NCBI RefSeq assembly: GCF_021654575.1
Contig: NZ_AP024488.1
Location: 310,001-374,000 of the forward strand
Reading direction: 5' to 3'
Length of the DNA: 64,000 nucleotides
DNA from: Desulfoluna limicola
GTDB taxonomy: Bacteria > Desulfobacterota > Desulfobacteria > Desulfobacterales > Desulfolunaceae
Shown: positions 8,437-18,145 of the stretch, one piece after another
Numbering within the stretch: the first letter of the stretch is position 1
How the letters are laid out: every line of letters begins with the position of its first letter
Position numbers and translations under genes: made by a program
The notes under the pieces: model-generated
What the model saw: only the letters and a program-made list of their open reading frames with translations
What the model was told of the DNA's origin: nothing
The model's database searches: none

Positions 8437-9363
8437 ATGGACGGAATAATGGAAGACAATCCCCATACACCCCTGCAACGTGCTCCCCTTGATGAGGTGA
8501 AGGCCTCGCTCCTTTATTTAAAGAGCCTTGGGCTCCAAGGGGTGGAGTGCACCGATGAGGCGGCGAAGCTTCTTGGCTCTATGGGGCGGGGGGGGGCTTC
8601 GGGTGGGCCGGTCGGTCGCCGCGGAAATCAGCAGCCGCAAGTCTCAGTTCAACAGGGGCAGGGCAGGCAGAAATCCGTGGCTGTGCGCCCCTCTGTTGCG
8701 AAGCCTGTTGCTGAACCTCCTCAAGTGTCTGTTGGTTCTGCAAAGGAGACGGGGGCTGTGCAGCCTTCAAATTCTGTTGGCATGAGGCGACCTGCCGTAG
8801 AGCCTGTGGTGGAAACACTGGAGTCCATTCGCGCGGATCTTGGGGAGTGTACGAGGTGCGGCCTTTTCAGGGGGCGAAACCAGGTCGTTTTCGGTGCCGG
8901 CAACCCCAATGCCAGGCTGATGTTTATAGGGGACGTGCCGCTTTCTGAAGAGGATCAGGAGGGGATTCCATTTCTTGGGGCTTCAGGTGATTTGCTGAAT
9001 AAGATGCTACAGGCCATGGGGCTCACACGCAATGATGTTTATCTTTCCAATCTTTTGAAATGTTGCCCCGGCGATTCCCAGAAGAAACCGGACATGAGCC
9101 TTTGTCTCTCGTTTCTGGAGCGGCAGATAGCAGTTGTGAGACCAGACATTATCTGCACTTTGGGTGCCGTTGCTGCCCAGACGCTTCTCGGGATTACGTC
9201 TGGGGTTGGCGGAATCCGGGGGCAGTTTCAGCACTACAAGGGCATTCGGCTGATGCCGACCTTTCACCCCACCTTTCTCCTTCGCCATCCGGAGCACAAG
9301 CGCCAGGCTTGGCAGGACCTCCAGCAGGTGATGGCGGCGCTGGGGCTCGAAAGCAGGCGATAG
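8437..9363 (+). CDS. Family 4-like uracil-DNA glycosylase
   Basis: A 308-residue protein whose C-terminal 190 residues form a family 4/5-type iron-sulfur uracil-DNA glycosylase. This enzyme removes uracil from DNA at the first step of base-excision repair. Cysteines expected to hold the 4Fe-4S cluster are CTRC near residue 136, the CC of NLLKCCP, and a cysteine in MSLCLSFLERQI. The active-site region is MFIGDVPLSEEDQEGIPFLG, in which the usual GEAPG is replaced by GDVPL. MPTFHPTFLLRHP supplies the late histidine motif. Residues about 40-125 are a low-complexity linker rich in Q, P, S and V. The start is uncertain: ATG at 8437 or 8449, neither with a strong ribosome binding site. Confidence 0.88.
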   Translation: MDGIMEDNPHTPLQRAPLDEVKASLLYLKSLGLQGVECTDEAAKLLGSMGRGGASGGPVGRRGNQQPQVSVQQGQGRQKSVAVRPSVAKPVAEPPQVSVGSAKETGAVQPSNSVGMRRPAVEPVVETLESIRADLGECTRCGLFRGRNQVVFGAGNPNARLMFIGDVPLSEEDQEGIPFLGASGDLLNKMLQAMGLTRNDVYLSNLLKCCPGDSQKKPDMSLCLSFLERQIAVVRPDIICTLGAVAAQTLLGITSGVGGIRGQFQHYKGIRLMPTFHPTFLLRHPEHKRQAWQDLQQVMAALGLESRR

Positions 9364-9379
9364 GGGTATAAAAGTAAGG

Positions 9380-9430
9380 GCGTTCTTAGTGCTTCGTTCT
9401 TGGTTCTTCGCTAAATGGTCGCTATGCTCC
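9380..9430 (-). repeat. AAGAAC-family dispersed repeat, copy 3
   Basis: TTCTTAGTGCTTCGTTCTTGG units followed by GGTCGCTATGCTCC, just after the glycosylase gene. Confidence 0.65.
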
Positions 9431-9636
9431 AACGGTAAGAGTGTGGGGTAAGAAGAGCAGAAGATATGCTTAAGGGCGTGGAGTCGTTATATCTTGCCTT
9501 TTCTGGGAAGTTCATAAGTAAAGTTGGATGTATTGAGTCAGGAGCAGCGTTTAGGGATTTGTGATTCGTGAGTCGGGTGCATTCCATGCTCCAGGTTAGG
9601 TAGCCAATGCCTTTTGCGTAATTCAGGCCATCGTTT

Positions 9637-9663
9637 TTGGTGCGTGGAACGCACCCTACGGCA
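9637..9663. repeat. GGTGCG/CGCACC palindromic repeat, copy 1
   Basis: Short REP-like palindrome: GGTGCG, a loop of six bases, CGCACC, then CTACG. Further copies lie at 49858, 50951 and 51018. Confidence 0.6.
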
Positions 9664-9875
9664 GTTCGGTTCCCCCATGGCTTTGGGTGGATGCTATCTG
9701 GTCTGTTCACCAGGTGCAAGGCTGTCGGTTGTCGGATAGCCTGCGGTGGAGCAACCACTACTCGGCATTAACACACGCTGTTGGATGCCTAAGGGCATAG
9801 CCTGCCAGCAAATGTGATCAGATCGAGGAACGAGAGCTGGAACTGGAGCATTTGCGAATCTTTTTGTCCTGAAAA

Positions 9876-10000
9876 ACCCATGAGCAGAGCTAATTCATTG
9901 AACGAAGAACAAGGAACAACGAACCATGAACGCTTTTGCTTTTAAAAATCCATGAGCGGAGCGAATACATTGCACCAGGAACCAGGCACCAAGCACCAAG
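9876..10000 (+). repeat. AAGAAC-family repeats, copies 4 and 5
   Basis: Two tandem copies (about 9876-9930 and 9941-10000), each with ATGAGC(A/G)GAGC followed by a run of GAAC/AAGCAC units. The second copy supplies the start codon and first 18 or so codons of the Xer recombinase gene. Confidence 0.7.
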
Positions 10001-10941
10001 CACGCATCAACGCAAAATCCCTCCACGATCATATCCTCGATTTTCTTGAGTACCTGACGGCACAAAAAGGGTACTCAACTCATACCGTTCGAGCCTACCG
10101 CACGGATTTTAAAGATTTTCACGCCTTTTTAATCGGGTTTTTGACCGGTTCTTGTGATTCTATTCATAGAAATGAAGGTTTGTCCCCGGATGCTGTTGAC
10201 GTCATATGTATAAGGGGATATCTTAACAGGTTACATAAAGAGGGGTTGTCCAGGCGCTCTGTGGCGCGAAGGCTCTCCTCTCTTCGGTCGCTTTATAAAT
10301 ACCTGAAAAAGAGGGGTGTTGTGGAGAAGAGTCCCCTGGACACGATCCGCACGCCAAAACTGGAGAAGACGCTTCCCTCCTACCTGACGGTGGACGACAT
10401 GTTTCGTCTGTTGGATGCCATGGATGACGGTACGGTTCTGGCGAGACGAAATCGAGCCATGTTTGAGCTGTTGTACTCGAGCGGGCTTCGTGTGTCCGAA
10501 CTCTCCGGCCTTGATTGCCCCCATCTTGATGTGGGGTTGAACAGCGTTCGGGTGATCGGGAAAGGCAACAAGGAGCGAGTGGTGCCGGTGGGAGAACGGG
10601 CTGTTCGGGCGATTTCTCTTTACCGGGAGACCCTGGAAGCGGACAAGAAGATCTCCCAAGATAAGGGGCCGCTGTTTCTGAACAAGAATCTCGGGCGGCT
10701 GTCCACAAGGTCCATTGCCCGGATTCTTGAGAAGACCGCCAGGGAGAGCGGGCTGACGGTGCCGGTCTCTCCCCATGATCTCCGCCACTCCTTTGCTACC
10801 CATATGCTTGATGCGGGGGCCGACCTTCGGGGGGTGCAGGAGATGCTGGGCCATGAGAGCCTTTCGACCACGCAGAAGTATACCCATGTTTCTATCGATC
10901 GGCTGACAAAGGCCTACGATAAGGCGCATCCGAGAAAATGA
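9952..10941 (+). CDS. Tyrosine recombinase of the XerC/XerD family
   Basis: A 329-residue site-specific recombinase. All catalytic residues are visible: R180 (SSGLRVSEL), K204 (GKGNKERV), H275 and R278 (SPHDLRHSFATH), H301 (LGHESLS) and nucleophile Y310 (TQKYTHV). Residues about 27-120 form the SAM-like core-binding domain. The length is slightly above the 300 usual for XerC/XerD because of the N-terminal extension. The ATG at 9952 and about 18 following codons lie inside an AAGAAC repeat, and no Shine-Dalgarno site is seen. No other ATG or GTG occurs before the conserved domain. It probably resolves chromosome dimers, but a xerC or xerD assignment is not possible here. Confidence 0.93.
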   Translation: MSGANTLHQEPGTKHQARINAKSLHDHILDFLEYLTAQKGYSTHTVRAYRTDFKDFHAFLIGFLTGSCDSIHRNEGLSPDAVDVICIRGYLNRLHKEGLSRRSVARRLSSLRSLYKYLKKRGVVEKSPLDTIRTPKLEKTLPSYLTVDDMFRLLDAMDDGTVLARRNRAMFELLYSSGLRVSELSGLDCPHLDVGLNSVRVIGKGNKERVVPVGERAVRAISLYRETLEADKKISQDKGPLFLNKNLGRLSTRSIARILEKTARESGLTVPVSPHDLRHSFATHMLDAGADLRGVQEMLGHESLSTTQKYTHVSIDRLTKAYDKAHPRK

Positions 10942-11017
10942 TATTTGTTTCTCTACGGATAAATGGCAGCTAAGGATTGAGGGGTGTATCCCATGGGCAA
11001 CGGTACGTGATTAGCTG

Positions 11018-11062
11018 TTCGTCGTTCTTGGTTCTTAGTGCTTGGTTGATGGGTCGCTACGC
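11018..11062 (-). repeat. AAGAAC-family dispersed repeat, copy 6
   Basis: GTTCTTGGTTCTTAGTGCTTGG followed by GGGTCGCTACGCTTCGG. Confidence 0.65.
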
Positions 11063-11227
11063 TTCGGCAATTTGATTTCAAGGTGTGGCCGAGCGCATGC
11101 ATGGATCCCCCGGTCACTCGGCTTTACGAAGGGCGTCGAGTGATTCTAAAATAATGCAATATATCGTTTCCCGTGTCTTTTACAGCCAGGGAAGCCGATT
11201 CGAACCAATTTTACGACACCGTTATTT

Positions 11228-11326
11228 ACGGGCGTAGCCCGTCAGTGAATGTGACGTGCCCGAGGAACGAGGGCAAGGGAGCATTCGCAACCAGCTTTCA
11301 AGGTGGCACACCTTGCCGCCGGAGGC
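11228..11326 (+). repeat. GCCTCC-terminated hairpin element, copy 2 (facing argB)
   Basis: Complete copy that serves as a reference. Modules in order: hairpin ACGGGC-GTA-GCCCGT; arms GTGAATG and GCATTCGC enclosing CCGAGGAACGAGGGC; variable hairpin CAAGGTG-N3-CACCTTG; terminus CCGCCGGAGGC. It ends 52 bases before argB. Similarity to other copies extends upstream to about 11099. Confidence 0.88.
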
Positions 11327-11378
11327 TTCTTTATTTGTTTTAATCATTCTGTTCGCCTTAATGTGGAGATAAATTACG

Positions 11379-12254
11379 ATGACGGAGAAGAGTGTCGCAG
11401 ATATTCTCATTGAATCTCTGCCCTACATACGGAAATTTGCCGGCAAGACCATTGTTGTTAAATACGGCGGCCATGCCATGGTGGATGAGCAGCTCAAGGA
11501 AGATTTTGCCAGGGACATCACCCTGATGAAATACATCGGGTTGAATCCAGTGGTGGTTCATGGGGGCGGCCCTCAGATCAACCTGGTGCTGGACAAGATG
11601 GGGATCAACTCCACCTTTGTCCGGGGCATGCGCAAGACCGACGACGAGACCATGGATGTTGTGGAGATGGTTCTTGGCGGCAAGGTGAACAAGTCCATCG
11701 TGGCTCAGATCAATCGGGAGGGCGGAAAGGCTGTGGGCCTCAGTGGTAAGGACGGTGGCCTCATCAGCGCTGAGAAGCTCAGGATCGTCAGCGAAGAGGA
11801 GGGGAAACCCCCTGAGATCATCGATGCCGGGCACGTGGGCAAGGTGACCCGGGTAAATCCTGAGATCATTGAAACGCTCACAGCCAAGGGCTTTATTCCG
11901 GTCATCGCACCGGTTGGCGTTGGAAAGCACGGTGAGACGTACAACATCAACGCCGATCTCGTGGCTTCGGAAGTCGCCTCGGCCCTGAAAGCTGCCCGGC
12001 TTCTTCTCCTTACCGATGTGGACGGTGTCCTCGACAAGGAGAAAAACCTGGTCTCCACCATCGAAGCAGAGCGCGTGCCCGGCCTGATTCAGGATGAAAC
12101 CGTCACCGGCGGGATGATCCCCAAGATTGAGTACGCCCTGGCTGCCTTGCGGCAGGGGGTTGAAAAGACCCACATCATCAACGGAAAGCGAAGGCATTCG
12201 CTGATTCTTGAACTCTTTACCGATCAAGGAATCGGGACGGAAGTGGTATTATGA
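11379..12254 (+). CDS. argB: Acetylglutamate kinase
   Basis: A 291-residue enzyme that phosphorylates N-acetyl-L-glutamate, the second step of arginine synthesis. The amino-acid kinase fold shows [11 protein letters not shown] near residue 26, [12 protein letters not shown] near residue 58, [13 protein letters not shown] for acetylglutamate binding, and [16 protein letters not shown]. It is the first gene of argB-argD and overlaps argD by 4 bases (ATGA). A conserved hairpin element lies in its presumed 5' leader. The opening [20 protein letters not shown] resembles the N-terminal helix of arginine-inhibited hexameric ArgB proteins, so feedback inhibition is possible but inferred. Confidence 0.97.
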   Translation: MTEKSVADILIESLPYIRKFAGKTIVVKYGGHAMVDEQLKEDFARDITLMKYIGLNPVVVHGGGPQINLVLDKMGINSTFVRGMRKTDDETMDVVEMVLGGKVNKSIVAQINREGGKAVGLSGKDGGLISAEKLRIVSEEEGKPPEIIDAGHVGKVTRVNPEIIETLTAKGFIPVIAPVGVGKHGETYNINADLVASEVASALKAARLLLLTDVDGVLDKEKNLVSTIEAERVPGLIQDETVTGGMIPKIEYALAALRQGVEKTHIINGKRRHSLILELFTDQGIGTEVVL

Positions 12255-13444
12255 ATGAATGGATAGATCGTGAATCAAAGGTGATGGCGCAGACTTACGC
12301 CCGTTATCCCGTGGTCTTCGTCAAAGGCGAAGGAACCACCCTCATTGACGATGCGGGAAAGACCTACACGGATTTTCTTTCCGGCATCGCCGTCTGCAAC
12401 TTGGGCCACGCCCACCCCAAGGTGGCCGAGGCCCTGGCTGAGCAGGCAAAGACCCTGTGTCATGTCTCCAACCTCTTTTACACCCAGCCCCAGGTGGAGC
12501 TGGCCGAGTGGTTGACCGAGCGGTGCTTTGCCGATCGCCTTTTTCTGTGCAACAGCGGCGCTGAAGCCAACGAAGCGGCCATCAAGCTGGCTCGGAAGTA
12601 TTTTCATGACAAGGGGGAGGAGCGGCATCGCATTATTTCCATGACGCGATCCTTTCACGGTCGAACCATGGCAACCCTTTCCGCCACCGGTCAGGATAAG
12701 ATCAAGGAAGGGTTTACCCCCCTTCTGCCCGGATTCGAGCATGTCACCTTTAATAGCATGGAAGCCCTTGAGGAGATCATGGACGAGTCGGTCTGTGCCG
12801 TTCTGGTGGAGCCGCTTCAGGGCGAAGGCGGGGTGTGCGCCCCGGATGATGGGTACCTCGAAGATCTGCGGGCTCTGTGTGATCATTATGGCTCTCTCCT
12901 CATTTTCGATGAAATCCAGACCGGCATGGGCCGAACCGGCAAATTGTTCGCCCATCAGCACACAACGGTTGCTCCCGATATCATGACCCTGGCCAAGGCC
13001 CTGGGCAACGGCCTTCCCATCGGCGCCATGCTGGCCACAGACAAGGTGATGGCCTCCTTTGGTAAAGGCGCTCACGGGTCCACCTTCGGCGGGACACCCC
13101 TGGTAACGGCGGCAGCCCTTGCCGTTGTGCGATGCTTTGATGAAGAGAATGTTGTGGAGAAGGGTGCCGAAGTCGGTGCCTACTTCAAAGAGGCGCTGGA
13201 GGCGCTTCAAGGCAAGCACACCCTTGTCAAGGATGTGCGAGGCATGGGCCTGCTCCTCGGCATGGAGATTGACGGAGACGGGGCCGATGTGGTCAAGAAA
13301 TGCCTTGAAAAAGGGCAGGTGATCAATGCGGTTCAGGGCAACACCCTGCGGTTTGTGCCCCCCCTGACCATCACAAAACCTGAGATTGATGCCCTCATTG
13401 TGGTTTTGGATGAGATTTTTATGGAGATGCACGTAGACTCGTAA
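12251..13444 (+). CDS. argD: Acetylornithine aminotransferase
   Basis: A 397-residue class III PLP aminotransferase that converts N-acetylglutamate semialdehyde to N-acetylornithine. Motifs are [50 protein letters not shown] and [19 protein letters not shown]. The PLP lysine lies in [17 protein letters not shown]. It is translationally coupled to argB by a 4-base overlap. A hairpin element starts one base after its stop codon, in inverted orientation to the element upstream of argB. Confidence 0.97.
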   Translation: MNEWIDRESKVMAQTYARYPVVFVKGEGTTLIDDAGKTYTDFLSGIAVCNLGHAHPKVAEALAEQAKTLCHVSNLFYTQPQVELAEWLTERCFADRLFLCNSGAEANEAAIKLARKYFHDKGEERHRIISMTRSFHGRTMATLSATGQDKIKEGFTPLLPGFEHVTFNSMEALEEIMDESVCAVLVEPLQGEGGVCAPDDGYLEDLRALCDHYGSLLIFDEIQTGMGRTGKLFAHQHTTVAPDIMTLAKALGNGLPIGAMLATDKVMASFGKGAHGSTFGGTPLVTAAALAVVRCFDEENVVEKGAEVGAYFKEALEALQGKHTLVKDVRGMGLLLGMEIDGDGADVVKKCLEKGQVINAVQGNTLRFVPPLTITKPEIDALIVVLDEIFMEMHVDS

Positions 13445-13445
13445 A

Positions 13446-13544
13446 GCCTCCGGCGGCGAGGTGTGCCACCTCGAAAGCTGGCTTGCGAATGTGACCGACC
13501 CTCGTTCCTCGAGTCGATCACATTCGCCGACAGGCATCGCCCGT
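13446..13544 (-). repeat. GCCTCC-terminated hairpin element, copy 3 (facing argD stop)
   Basis: Complete copy, inverted relative to copy 2. It begins GCCTCCGGCGG one base after the argD stop, then CGAGGTG-N3-CACCTCG, GCGAATG ... CATTCGC arms around CCTCGTTCCTCG, and GGGC-like terminal sequence. Its distal extension continues to about 13670, where GACCGGGGATCCATG mirrors 11099. Confidence 0.88.
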
Positions 13545-13814
13545 GGTTTATCATAACGGCGCCTCTCTGTGTCGTCTTCCCTGGCAGCCGAATAAGTGGG
13601 TTCCATTGTGACGCTTTACCCTCAGGTCCACACGTAATCACTTGTATGGTGAGGTGACCGGGGATCCATGAGTGTGTCTCCAAGCCGCTTGGCATCTATT
13701 TTGGCGGTTGACTTTCACCGAAAAAATGCCACCGATTCGTTTTATGATCTGGGCTCTGGTAATTGTCCGTTTATGAAAATAATGTCGTCACTTTTGAGTG
13801 ACCTGAATATTTAA
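13545..13814. other. Non-coding spacer between argD and argF
   Basis: The first half is the distal extension of copy 3. The rest shows no gene. The argF promoter is expected between about 13690 and 13815 but was not pinned down. Confidence 0.5.
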
Positions 13815-13870
13815 AAACCTGTTTGTCAAACTTTTCAAAAGTTTGGCCCCCGGCAGGGCCGCCGGAGGCA
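13815..13870 (+). repeat. GCCTCC-terminated element, AAACTTTT subtype (facing argF)
   Basis: Variant with a different distal hairpin, AAACTTTT-C-AAAAGTTT, followed by GGCCCCCGGCAGGGCC and the shared terminus GCCGGAGGC. It ends 14 bases before the argF start. Closely similar copies lie at 29210 and, inverted, at 41135. Confidence 0.85.
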
Positions 13871-13883
13871 AAGGGAGATAGAG

Positions 13884-14798
13884 ATGAAACAAGATCTGCT
13901 GACACTCAAGGACCTGACCAAAGAGCAATTTGATGCCCTGTTCGCACGCGCGCTGGAGCTGAAGAAGAGAAAGAAAGAGGGGATTGTGGATCGCCCCCTT
14001 GAGGGGAAAACAGTGGGGCTTCTCTTTAACAAGCCCTCCACCCGAACCCGTATCTCTTTTGAAGCCGCCACCATCCAGTTGGGCGGTGTCTCCATTTTCA
14101 TGAACGAGAACGACACCCAGATTGGGCGAAGTGAGCCCGTGAAAGACACGGCACGCGTTCTTGCCCGCTATATCGATTGCCTCGTGATTCGTACCTTCTC
14201 CCAGGAACTCATTGAAGAGTACGCCAGCTACTCCGATGTTCCGGTGGTAAACGCCCTGACCGATATGTACCACCCCTGCCAGATTCTCTCGGACCTCATG
14301 ACCGTCATTGAAGACAAAGGCAGCTACGACGCCAAGGTGGCATGGGTGGGTGACGGCAACAACGTGGCACACTCCTGGATGTGGGCGGCATCGACCCTCG
14401 GGTTTGAGCTTTCCATCGCATGTCCCGAAGGGTTTGATCCGAATGATGCCATCCTTAAGGAAGCCTTGGCGCGTGGCGCTAAAATCACCGTGGTTCGCGA
14501 TCCCAAAGAGGCCGTGGCAGGCGCTGATATTATCTACACCGACGTCTGGGCCAGCATGGGGCAGGAAGCCGAGCAGGCAGCCCGTGAGAAATCATTTGAA
14601 GGCTTTATCGTGGACGATGCCCTCATGGCGCTTGCAAAGCCCGATGCTTCTTTCATGCACTGCCTCCCCGCCCACCGCGGCGAAGAGGTCTCCGAATCCG
14701 TCATGGAAGGCGATCAGTCCATTATCTGGGATCAGGCCGAGAACAAGCTTCACATGCACAAGGCTATCCTTGACATGCTGATTAGCCGGACTCTGTAA
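13884..14798 (+). CDS. argF: Ornithine carbamoyltransferase
   Basis: A 304-residue enzyme that makes citrulline from ornithine and carbamoyl phosphate. The carbamoyl phosphate site is FNKPSTRTRISFE near residue 50. HPCQILSDLMT near residue 131 and FMHCLPAHRGEEVSE near residue 255 hold the other active-site residues; the latter carries the ornithine-binding HCLP motif. GGGAGATAG just before the ATG is the ribosome binding site. It is bracketed by an AAACTTTT-type element 5' and a CCAGGGG-type element 3'. Confidence 0.97.
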   Translation: MKQDLLTLKDLTKEQFDALFARALELKKRKKEGIVDRPLEGKTVGLLFNKPSTRTRISFEAATIQLGGVSIFMNENDTQIGRSEPVKDTARVLARYIDCLVIRTFSQELIEEYASYSDVPVVNALTDMYHPCQILSDLMTVIEDKGSYDAKVAWVGDGNNVAHSWMWAASTLGFELSIACPEGFDPNDAILKEALARGAKITVVRDPKEAVAGADIIYTDVWASMGQEAEQAAREKSFEGFIVDDALMALAKPDASFMHCLPAHRGEEVSESVMEGDQSIIWDQAENKLHMHKAILDMLISRTL

Positions 14799-14811
14799 GG
14801 GGAACAAGCAT

Positions 14812-14908
14812 GCCTCCGGCGGGCAGGGTATGATCCCCTGCACCCCAGGTTGCGAATGCTCCTTGCCTTCGTTCCTCAGGCCTGTCGCATTCGCTGATGG
14901 GCAGGGCC
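14812..14908 (-). repeat. GCCTCC-terminated hairpin element, copy 5 (facing argF stop)
   Basis: Copy with a different variable hairpin: GCAGGG-N4-CCCCTGC replaces CGAGGTG/CACCTCG. The other modules (TTGCGAATG, CTTCGTTCCTCAG, GCATTCGC and GGGCAGGGCC) are kept. It begins 13 bases after the argF stop. Confidence 0.8.
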
Positions 14909-15109
14909 TTGATTACCGAGTTGGTCGCACAAGTTTGGCGCTATGTTCGGGGCACAACGCTCCCAATTCCCGCCTTCCCCGCGAAGGCGGAGACCCATGG
15001 TGGCTATGTCGTAGCCTTTGGGGTGCTTCAATGGTTGCCTGACTTTACCCATATGTCACCCTACTGAGCCGTGGATTCCTGACAGGGCCTGTATGGCATC
15101 AGTTTTGAT

Positions 15110-15153
15110 GCATCGCCACGATCCGATTCGGTAGAATCGGATCGTGGCGATGC
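15110..15153. repeat. Perfect 20-bp inverted repeat, 4-base loop
   Basis: The arms 15110-15129 and 15134-15153 are exact reverse complements around GGTA. No T run follows on either side, so it is not a standard intrinsic terminator. It lies about 360 bases upstream of argG and 310 bases after argF. Confidence 0.9.
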
Positions 15154-15513
15154 CACATGGGGTCCAGGGGATCATCCCCTGGATTTGGTTGTTGCGTCCT
15201 TTTATAACGTGGTGTTAATAAGGGGCGGGGATATGTGGCAGGGAACGTGCATGCATGTCCAGGCGGTTGCAGCTAGTGTTATGGCTATTTTGTGACAATG
15301 AGTTGAGTTCCCCTGATACCTTTTCAAGGGGGCCTTTTTGTAGGTTATAATAAAATTTAAGATGCATTCGTTAAGACATAAGGATCATGCGAGCCTGCTT
15401 TTGTTCCTATAGTTGCGGGACAAGGCGGCGACGCCGCGCACCGACCACGAGTAATAAAAATCGGTGCCCTGATATCTTGCGAGGCTATCAACCAACATGA
15501 CCAGGGGGTTATT

Positions 15514-16728
15514 GTGTCTGATATTAAAAAAGTGGTCCTTGCCTACTCGGGCGGACTCGATACATCTGTTATTCTCAAGTGGCTCATCGAGACTTATGAC
15601 TGTGAAGTGGTCACCTTTTCTGCCGACCTCGGTCAGGAAGAGGAGCTTGACGGCCTTGAAGAAAAAGCGAAAAAGACCGGTGCGGTGAAAGCCTACATCG
15701 ACGACCTTCGTGAAGAGTTTGTCCGTGATTATGTCTTCCCCGCTTTCCGTGCCAACGCCATCTACGAAGGCCAGTACCTTCTCGGTACCTCCATCGCGCG
15801 TCCGCTCATTGCCAAGCGTCAGATGGAGATCGCCCGCATGGAAGGGGCTGACGCCGTGAGCCATGGCGCCACCGGCAAGGGCAACGACCAGGTTCGTTTC
15901 GAGTTGAGCTACCTCGCCATTGATCCCGGCATCAAGATCATCGCCCCCTGGCGTGACTGGGATCTGAATTCCCGTACCGTGCTCATGGAGTTTGCCAAGA
16001 AGCACGGCATCGAGGTTCCCCAGACTCCCAAGAAACCTTACAGCACCGACCGCAACATGCTCCACATCAGCTACGAAGGCGGTGTTCTGGAAGATCCCTG
16101 GGCCTCTGCCACCGACGATATGTACACCATGAGCGTACGCCCCGAAGATGCTCCGGACACCCCCGAAGAGGTTGAGATCACCTTCAGAAAGGGCAACCCC
16201 GTTGCCATTAACGGCGTGGAGATGACTCCCGGCGTGCTCTTTAAAGCGCTGAACGTCCTGGGCGGAAAGCATGGAATCGGCCGTATCGACTTGGTTGAGA
16301 ACCGATTCGTCGGCATGAAGTCCAGGGGTGTTTACGAGACTCCGGGTGGTACTCTTCTGCGCAAGGCGCACATGGCCATGGAGTCCATCACCCTGGACCG
16401 CGAAGTGGCTCACCTGCGTGACTCGCTGATTCCCAAGTATGCCGAGCTGATTTACAACGGTTTCTGGTTCTCTCCCGAGATGCAGATGCTTCAGAACACC
16501 ATCGACCAGAGCCAGGAGTTCGTCAACGGCGTGGTTCGCATGAAGCTCTACAAGGGCAACTCCTACGTCCAGGGCCGCAAGTCCGACGACTCTCTCTACA
16601 ATGAAGCATTTGCCACCTTTGAAGGGGACGAGGTCTACACCCAGAAGGATGCCGAAGGGTTTATCCGTCTTAACGCCCTGAGACTCCGTATTCAGAAGAT
16701 GGCCGGCAGAAAGCTTGGGGGGGAATAA
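15514..16728 (+). CDS. argG: Argininosuccinate synthase
   Basis: A 404-residue enzyme that condenses citrulline and aspartate with ATP. The ATP pyrophosphatase loop is [18 protein letters not shown] near residues 7-24. Further family motifs are [29 protein letters not shown] and [10 protein letters not shown]. The start is a GTG at 15514 preceded by AGGGGG, which gives the typical opening [14 protein letters not shown]. It lies 5 bases upstream of argH and is surely cotranscribed with it. Confidence 0.97.
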   Translation: MSDIKKVVLAYSGGLDTSVILKWLIETYDCEVVTFSADLGQEEELDGLEEKAKKTGAVKAYIDDLREEFVRDYVFPAFRANAIYEGQYLLGTSIARPLIAKRQMEIARMEGADAVSHGATGKGNDQVRFELSYLAIDPGIKIIAPWRDWDLNSRTVLMEFAKKHGIEVPQTPKKPYSTDRNMLHISYEGGVLEDPWASATDDMYTMSVRPEDAPDTPEEVEITFRKGNPVAINGVEMTPGVLFKALNVLGGKHGIGRIDLVENRFVGMKSRGVYETPGGTLLRKAHMAMESITLDREVAHLRDSLIPKYAELIYNGFWFSPEMQMLQNTIDQSQEFVNGVVRMKLYKGNSYVQGRKSDDSLYNEAFATFEGDEVYTQKDAEGFIRLNALRLRIQKMAGRKLGGE

Positions 16729-16733
16729 GACCG

Positions 16734-18122
16734 ATGAGCGAAAAACTCTGGGCCGGCCGTTTCTCTACGGGGACCGACAAGGCAGTGGAGGCCTTCACCT
16801 CCTCTATCCTTGTGGACAAGCGCCTCTACGCCCATGATATTGCCGGGAGCATCGCCCACTCCAAGATGATGGCCAAACAGGGCATCATCGAAGAGGGTGA
16901 GGCGGAGCTTATGGAAAAAGGCCTTCTTGACGTGAAGGCGGATATCGAGAACGGCAGCTTTGTCTACGACGATGCCCTTGAAGATATCCACATGCACATC
17001 GAGTCCGCCCTGACCGAGAAGATCGGGGATGTGGCGAGAAAGCTCCACACCGGTCGAAGCCGAAACGACCAGGTGGCCCTGGATGTCCGTCTCTACCTGC
17101 GCGACGAGACCCGGGTGATCATCGACGGCCTCAAGACCCTTCGTGGGGTGATCGTGGAGCTGGCGGAAAAGCAGTTCGGCGTGGTGATGCCGGGGTATAC
17201 CCACCTTCAGCGCGCTCAGCCGGTGCTTTTTTCCCACCACATGATGGCTTACTACGAGATGTTCTCGCGGGATCAGGAGCGCCTTGAAGACGCCCTTACC
17301 CGTATCAATGTGATGCCCCTGGGGGCAGCTGCCCTTGCCGGCACGACTTATCCCATTGATCGGCATTATGTGGCCGAGCTCCTCGATTTTCCCAAGGTTT
17401 CCGCCAACAGCATGGATACCGTTGCCGATCGAGACTTTATCATGGAGTTTCTCTCAGCCGCCTCCATTGCCATGGTGCACTTCTCCCGGTTCTCGGAAGA
17501 GTTGATCCTCTGGTCGTCCTCTGAGTACCATTTTATCGAGATCTCTGATGCCTTCACCACCGGCAGCAGCATCATGCCCCAGAAGAAAAACCCGGACATT
17601 CCCGAACTGGTGCGTGGCAAGGCAGGGCGTGTCATCGGCAGCCTCATGGCCAGCATCACCCAGATGAAGGGGCTTCCCATGGCCTACAACCGGGACATGC
17701 AGGAAGACAAGCCGCCCCTTTTCGATGGGGTAGACACGCTTAAGGGTGTCATTGATATCTACATTCGCATGCTGCCCAACATCAAGGTGATGGCAGGGGT
17801 GACCCGTCTCGCCACCGAGACCGGGTTCCTCAATGCCACGGATTTGGCCGATTACCTCGCCACCAAAGGGATGCCCTTCCGGGAAGCCCACAGCGTGGCC
17901 GGTAAGGCTGTGGCCCACGCCCTTGAAAAGGGTGTGGAGCTTGGCGATCTGTCGGCGGAGGAGATGAAGAGGTTCTCGGAGCTCATCGAGCCCGATATCT
18001 TTGATTTTCTCACCACCGATGCCATGGTGGAACGGCGCACCTCCTTTGGCGGCACCGCGCCGTCCCGCGTGCGCAAGGCCATGGATCAGGCCATTGCCGA
18101 TCTTGGCGGAAGGGTTTCATAG
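16734..18122 (+). CDS. argH: Argininosuccinate lyase
   Basis: A 462-residue member of the aspartase/fumarase superfamily that releases arginine and fumarate. The signature GSSIMPQKKNPDIPELVRGK near residue 280 holds the catalytic serine loop. HTGRSRNDQVALDVRLYLRD and PGYTHLQRAQPV are the other conserved regions. The start is the ATG at 16734 after GGGGGGAATAAGACC. It follows argG closely and is followed 24 bases later by a small lipoprotein gene. Confidence 0.97.
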   Translation: MSEKLWAGRFSTGTDKAVEAFTSSILVDKRLYAHDIAGSIAHSKMMAKQGIIEEGEAELMEKGLLDVKADIENGSFVYDDALEDIHMHIESALTEKIGDVARKLHTGRSRNDQVALDVRLYLRDETRVIIDGLKTLRGVIVELAEKQFGVVMPGYTHLQRAQPVLFSHHMMAYYEMFSRDQERLEDALTRINVMPLGAAALAGTTYPIDRHYVAELLDFPKVSANSMDTVADRDFIMEFLSAASIAMVHFSRFSEELILWSSSEYHFIEISDAFTTGSSIMPQKKNPDIPELVRGKAGRVIGSLMASITQMKGLPMAYNRDMQEDKPPLFDGVDTLKGVIDIYIRMLPNIKVMAGVTRLATETGFLNATDLADYLATKGMPFREAHSVAGKAVAHALEKGVELGDLSAEEMKRFSELIEPDIFDFLTTDAMVERRTSFGGTAPSRVRKAMDQAIADLGGRVS

Positions 18123-18145
18123 CCATGATGTGGGGAGGAGAGAGG

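Larger units (their letters stand above)
9364..9951. other. Non-coding gap with several repeat families
   Basis: No gene is seen in these 588 bases. They contain AAGAAC-family repeats at about 9380-9430 and 9876-9930, and one GGTGCG...CGCACC palindrome at 9637-9663. Confidence 0.6.
10942..11378. other. Non-coding gap with a full-length hairpin element
   Basis: No gene is seen. An AAGAAC-family copy lies at 11018-11062. From about 11099 to 11326 there is a long form of the hairpin element, whose distal part (11099-11185) is similar to 41262-41345 and, inverted, to sequence near 13546-13670. Confidence 0.6.
14799..15513. other. 715-bp non-coding gap before argG
   Basis: No gene is seen. The gap contains hairpin element copy 5, a perfect inverted repeat with 20-bp arms at 15110-15153, a CCAGGGG-type palindrome at 15163-15183, and a GC-rich imperfect stem followed by a short T run at about 15307-15343. 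That stem could be a weak terminator or attenuator for argG. Confidence 0.55.

Noticed and set aside
15307-15343. Strong attenuator before argG
   Set aside because: The stem is imperfect and the T run short, so I list it only as a possibility in the gap entry.
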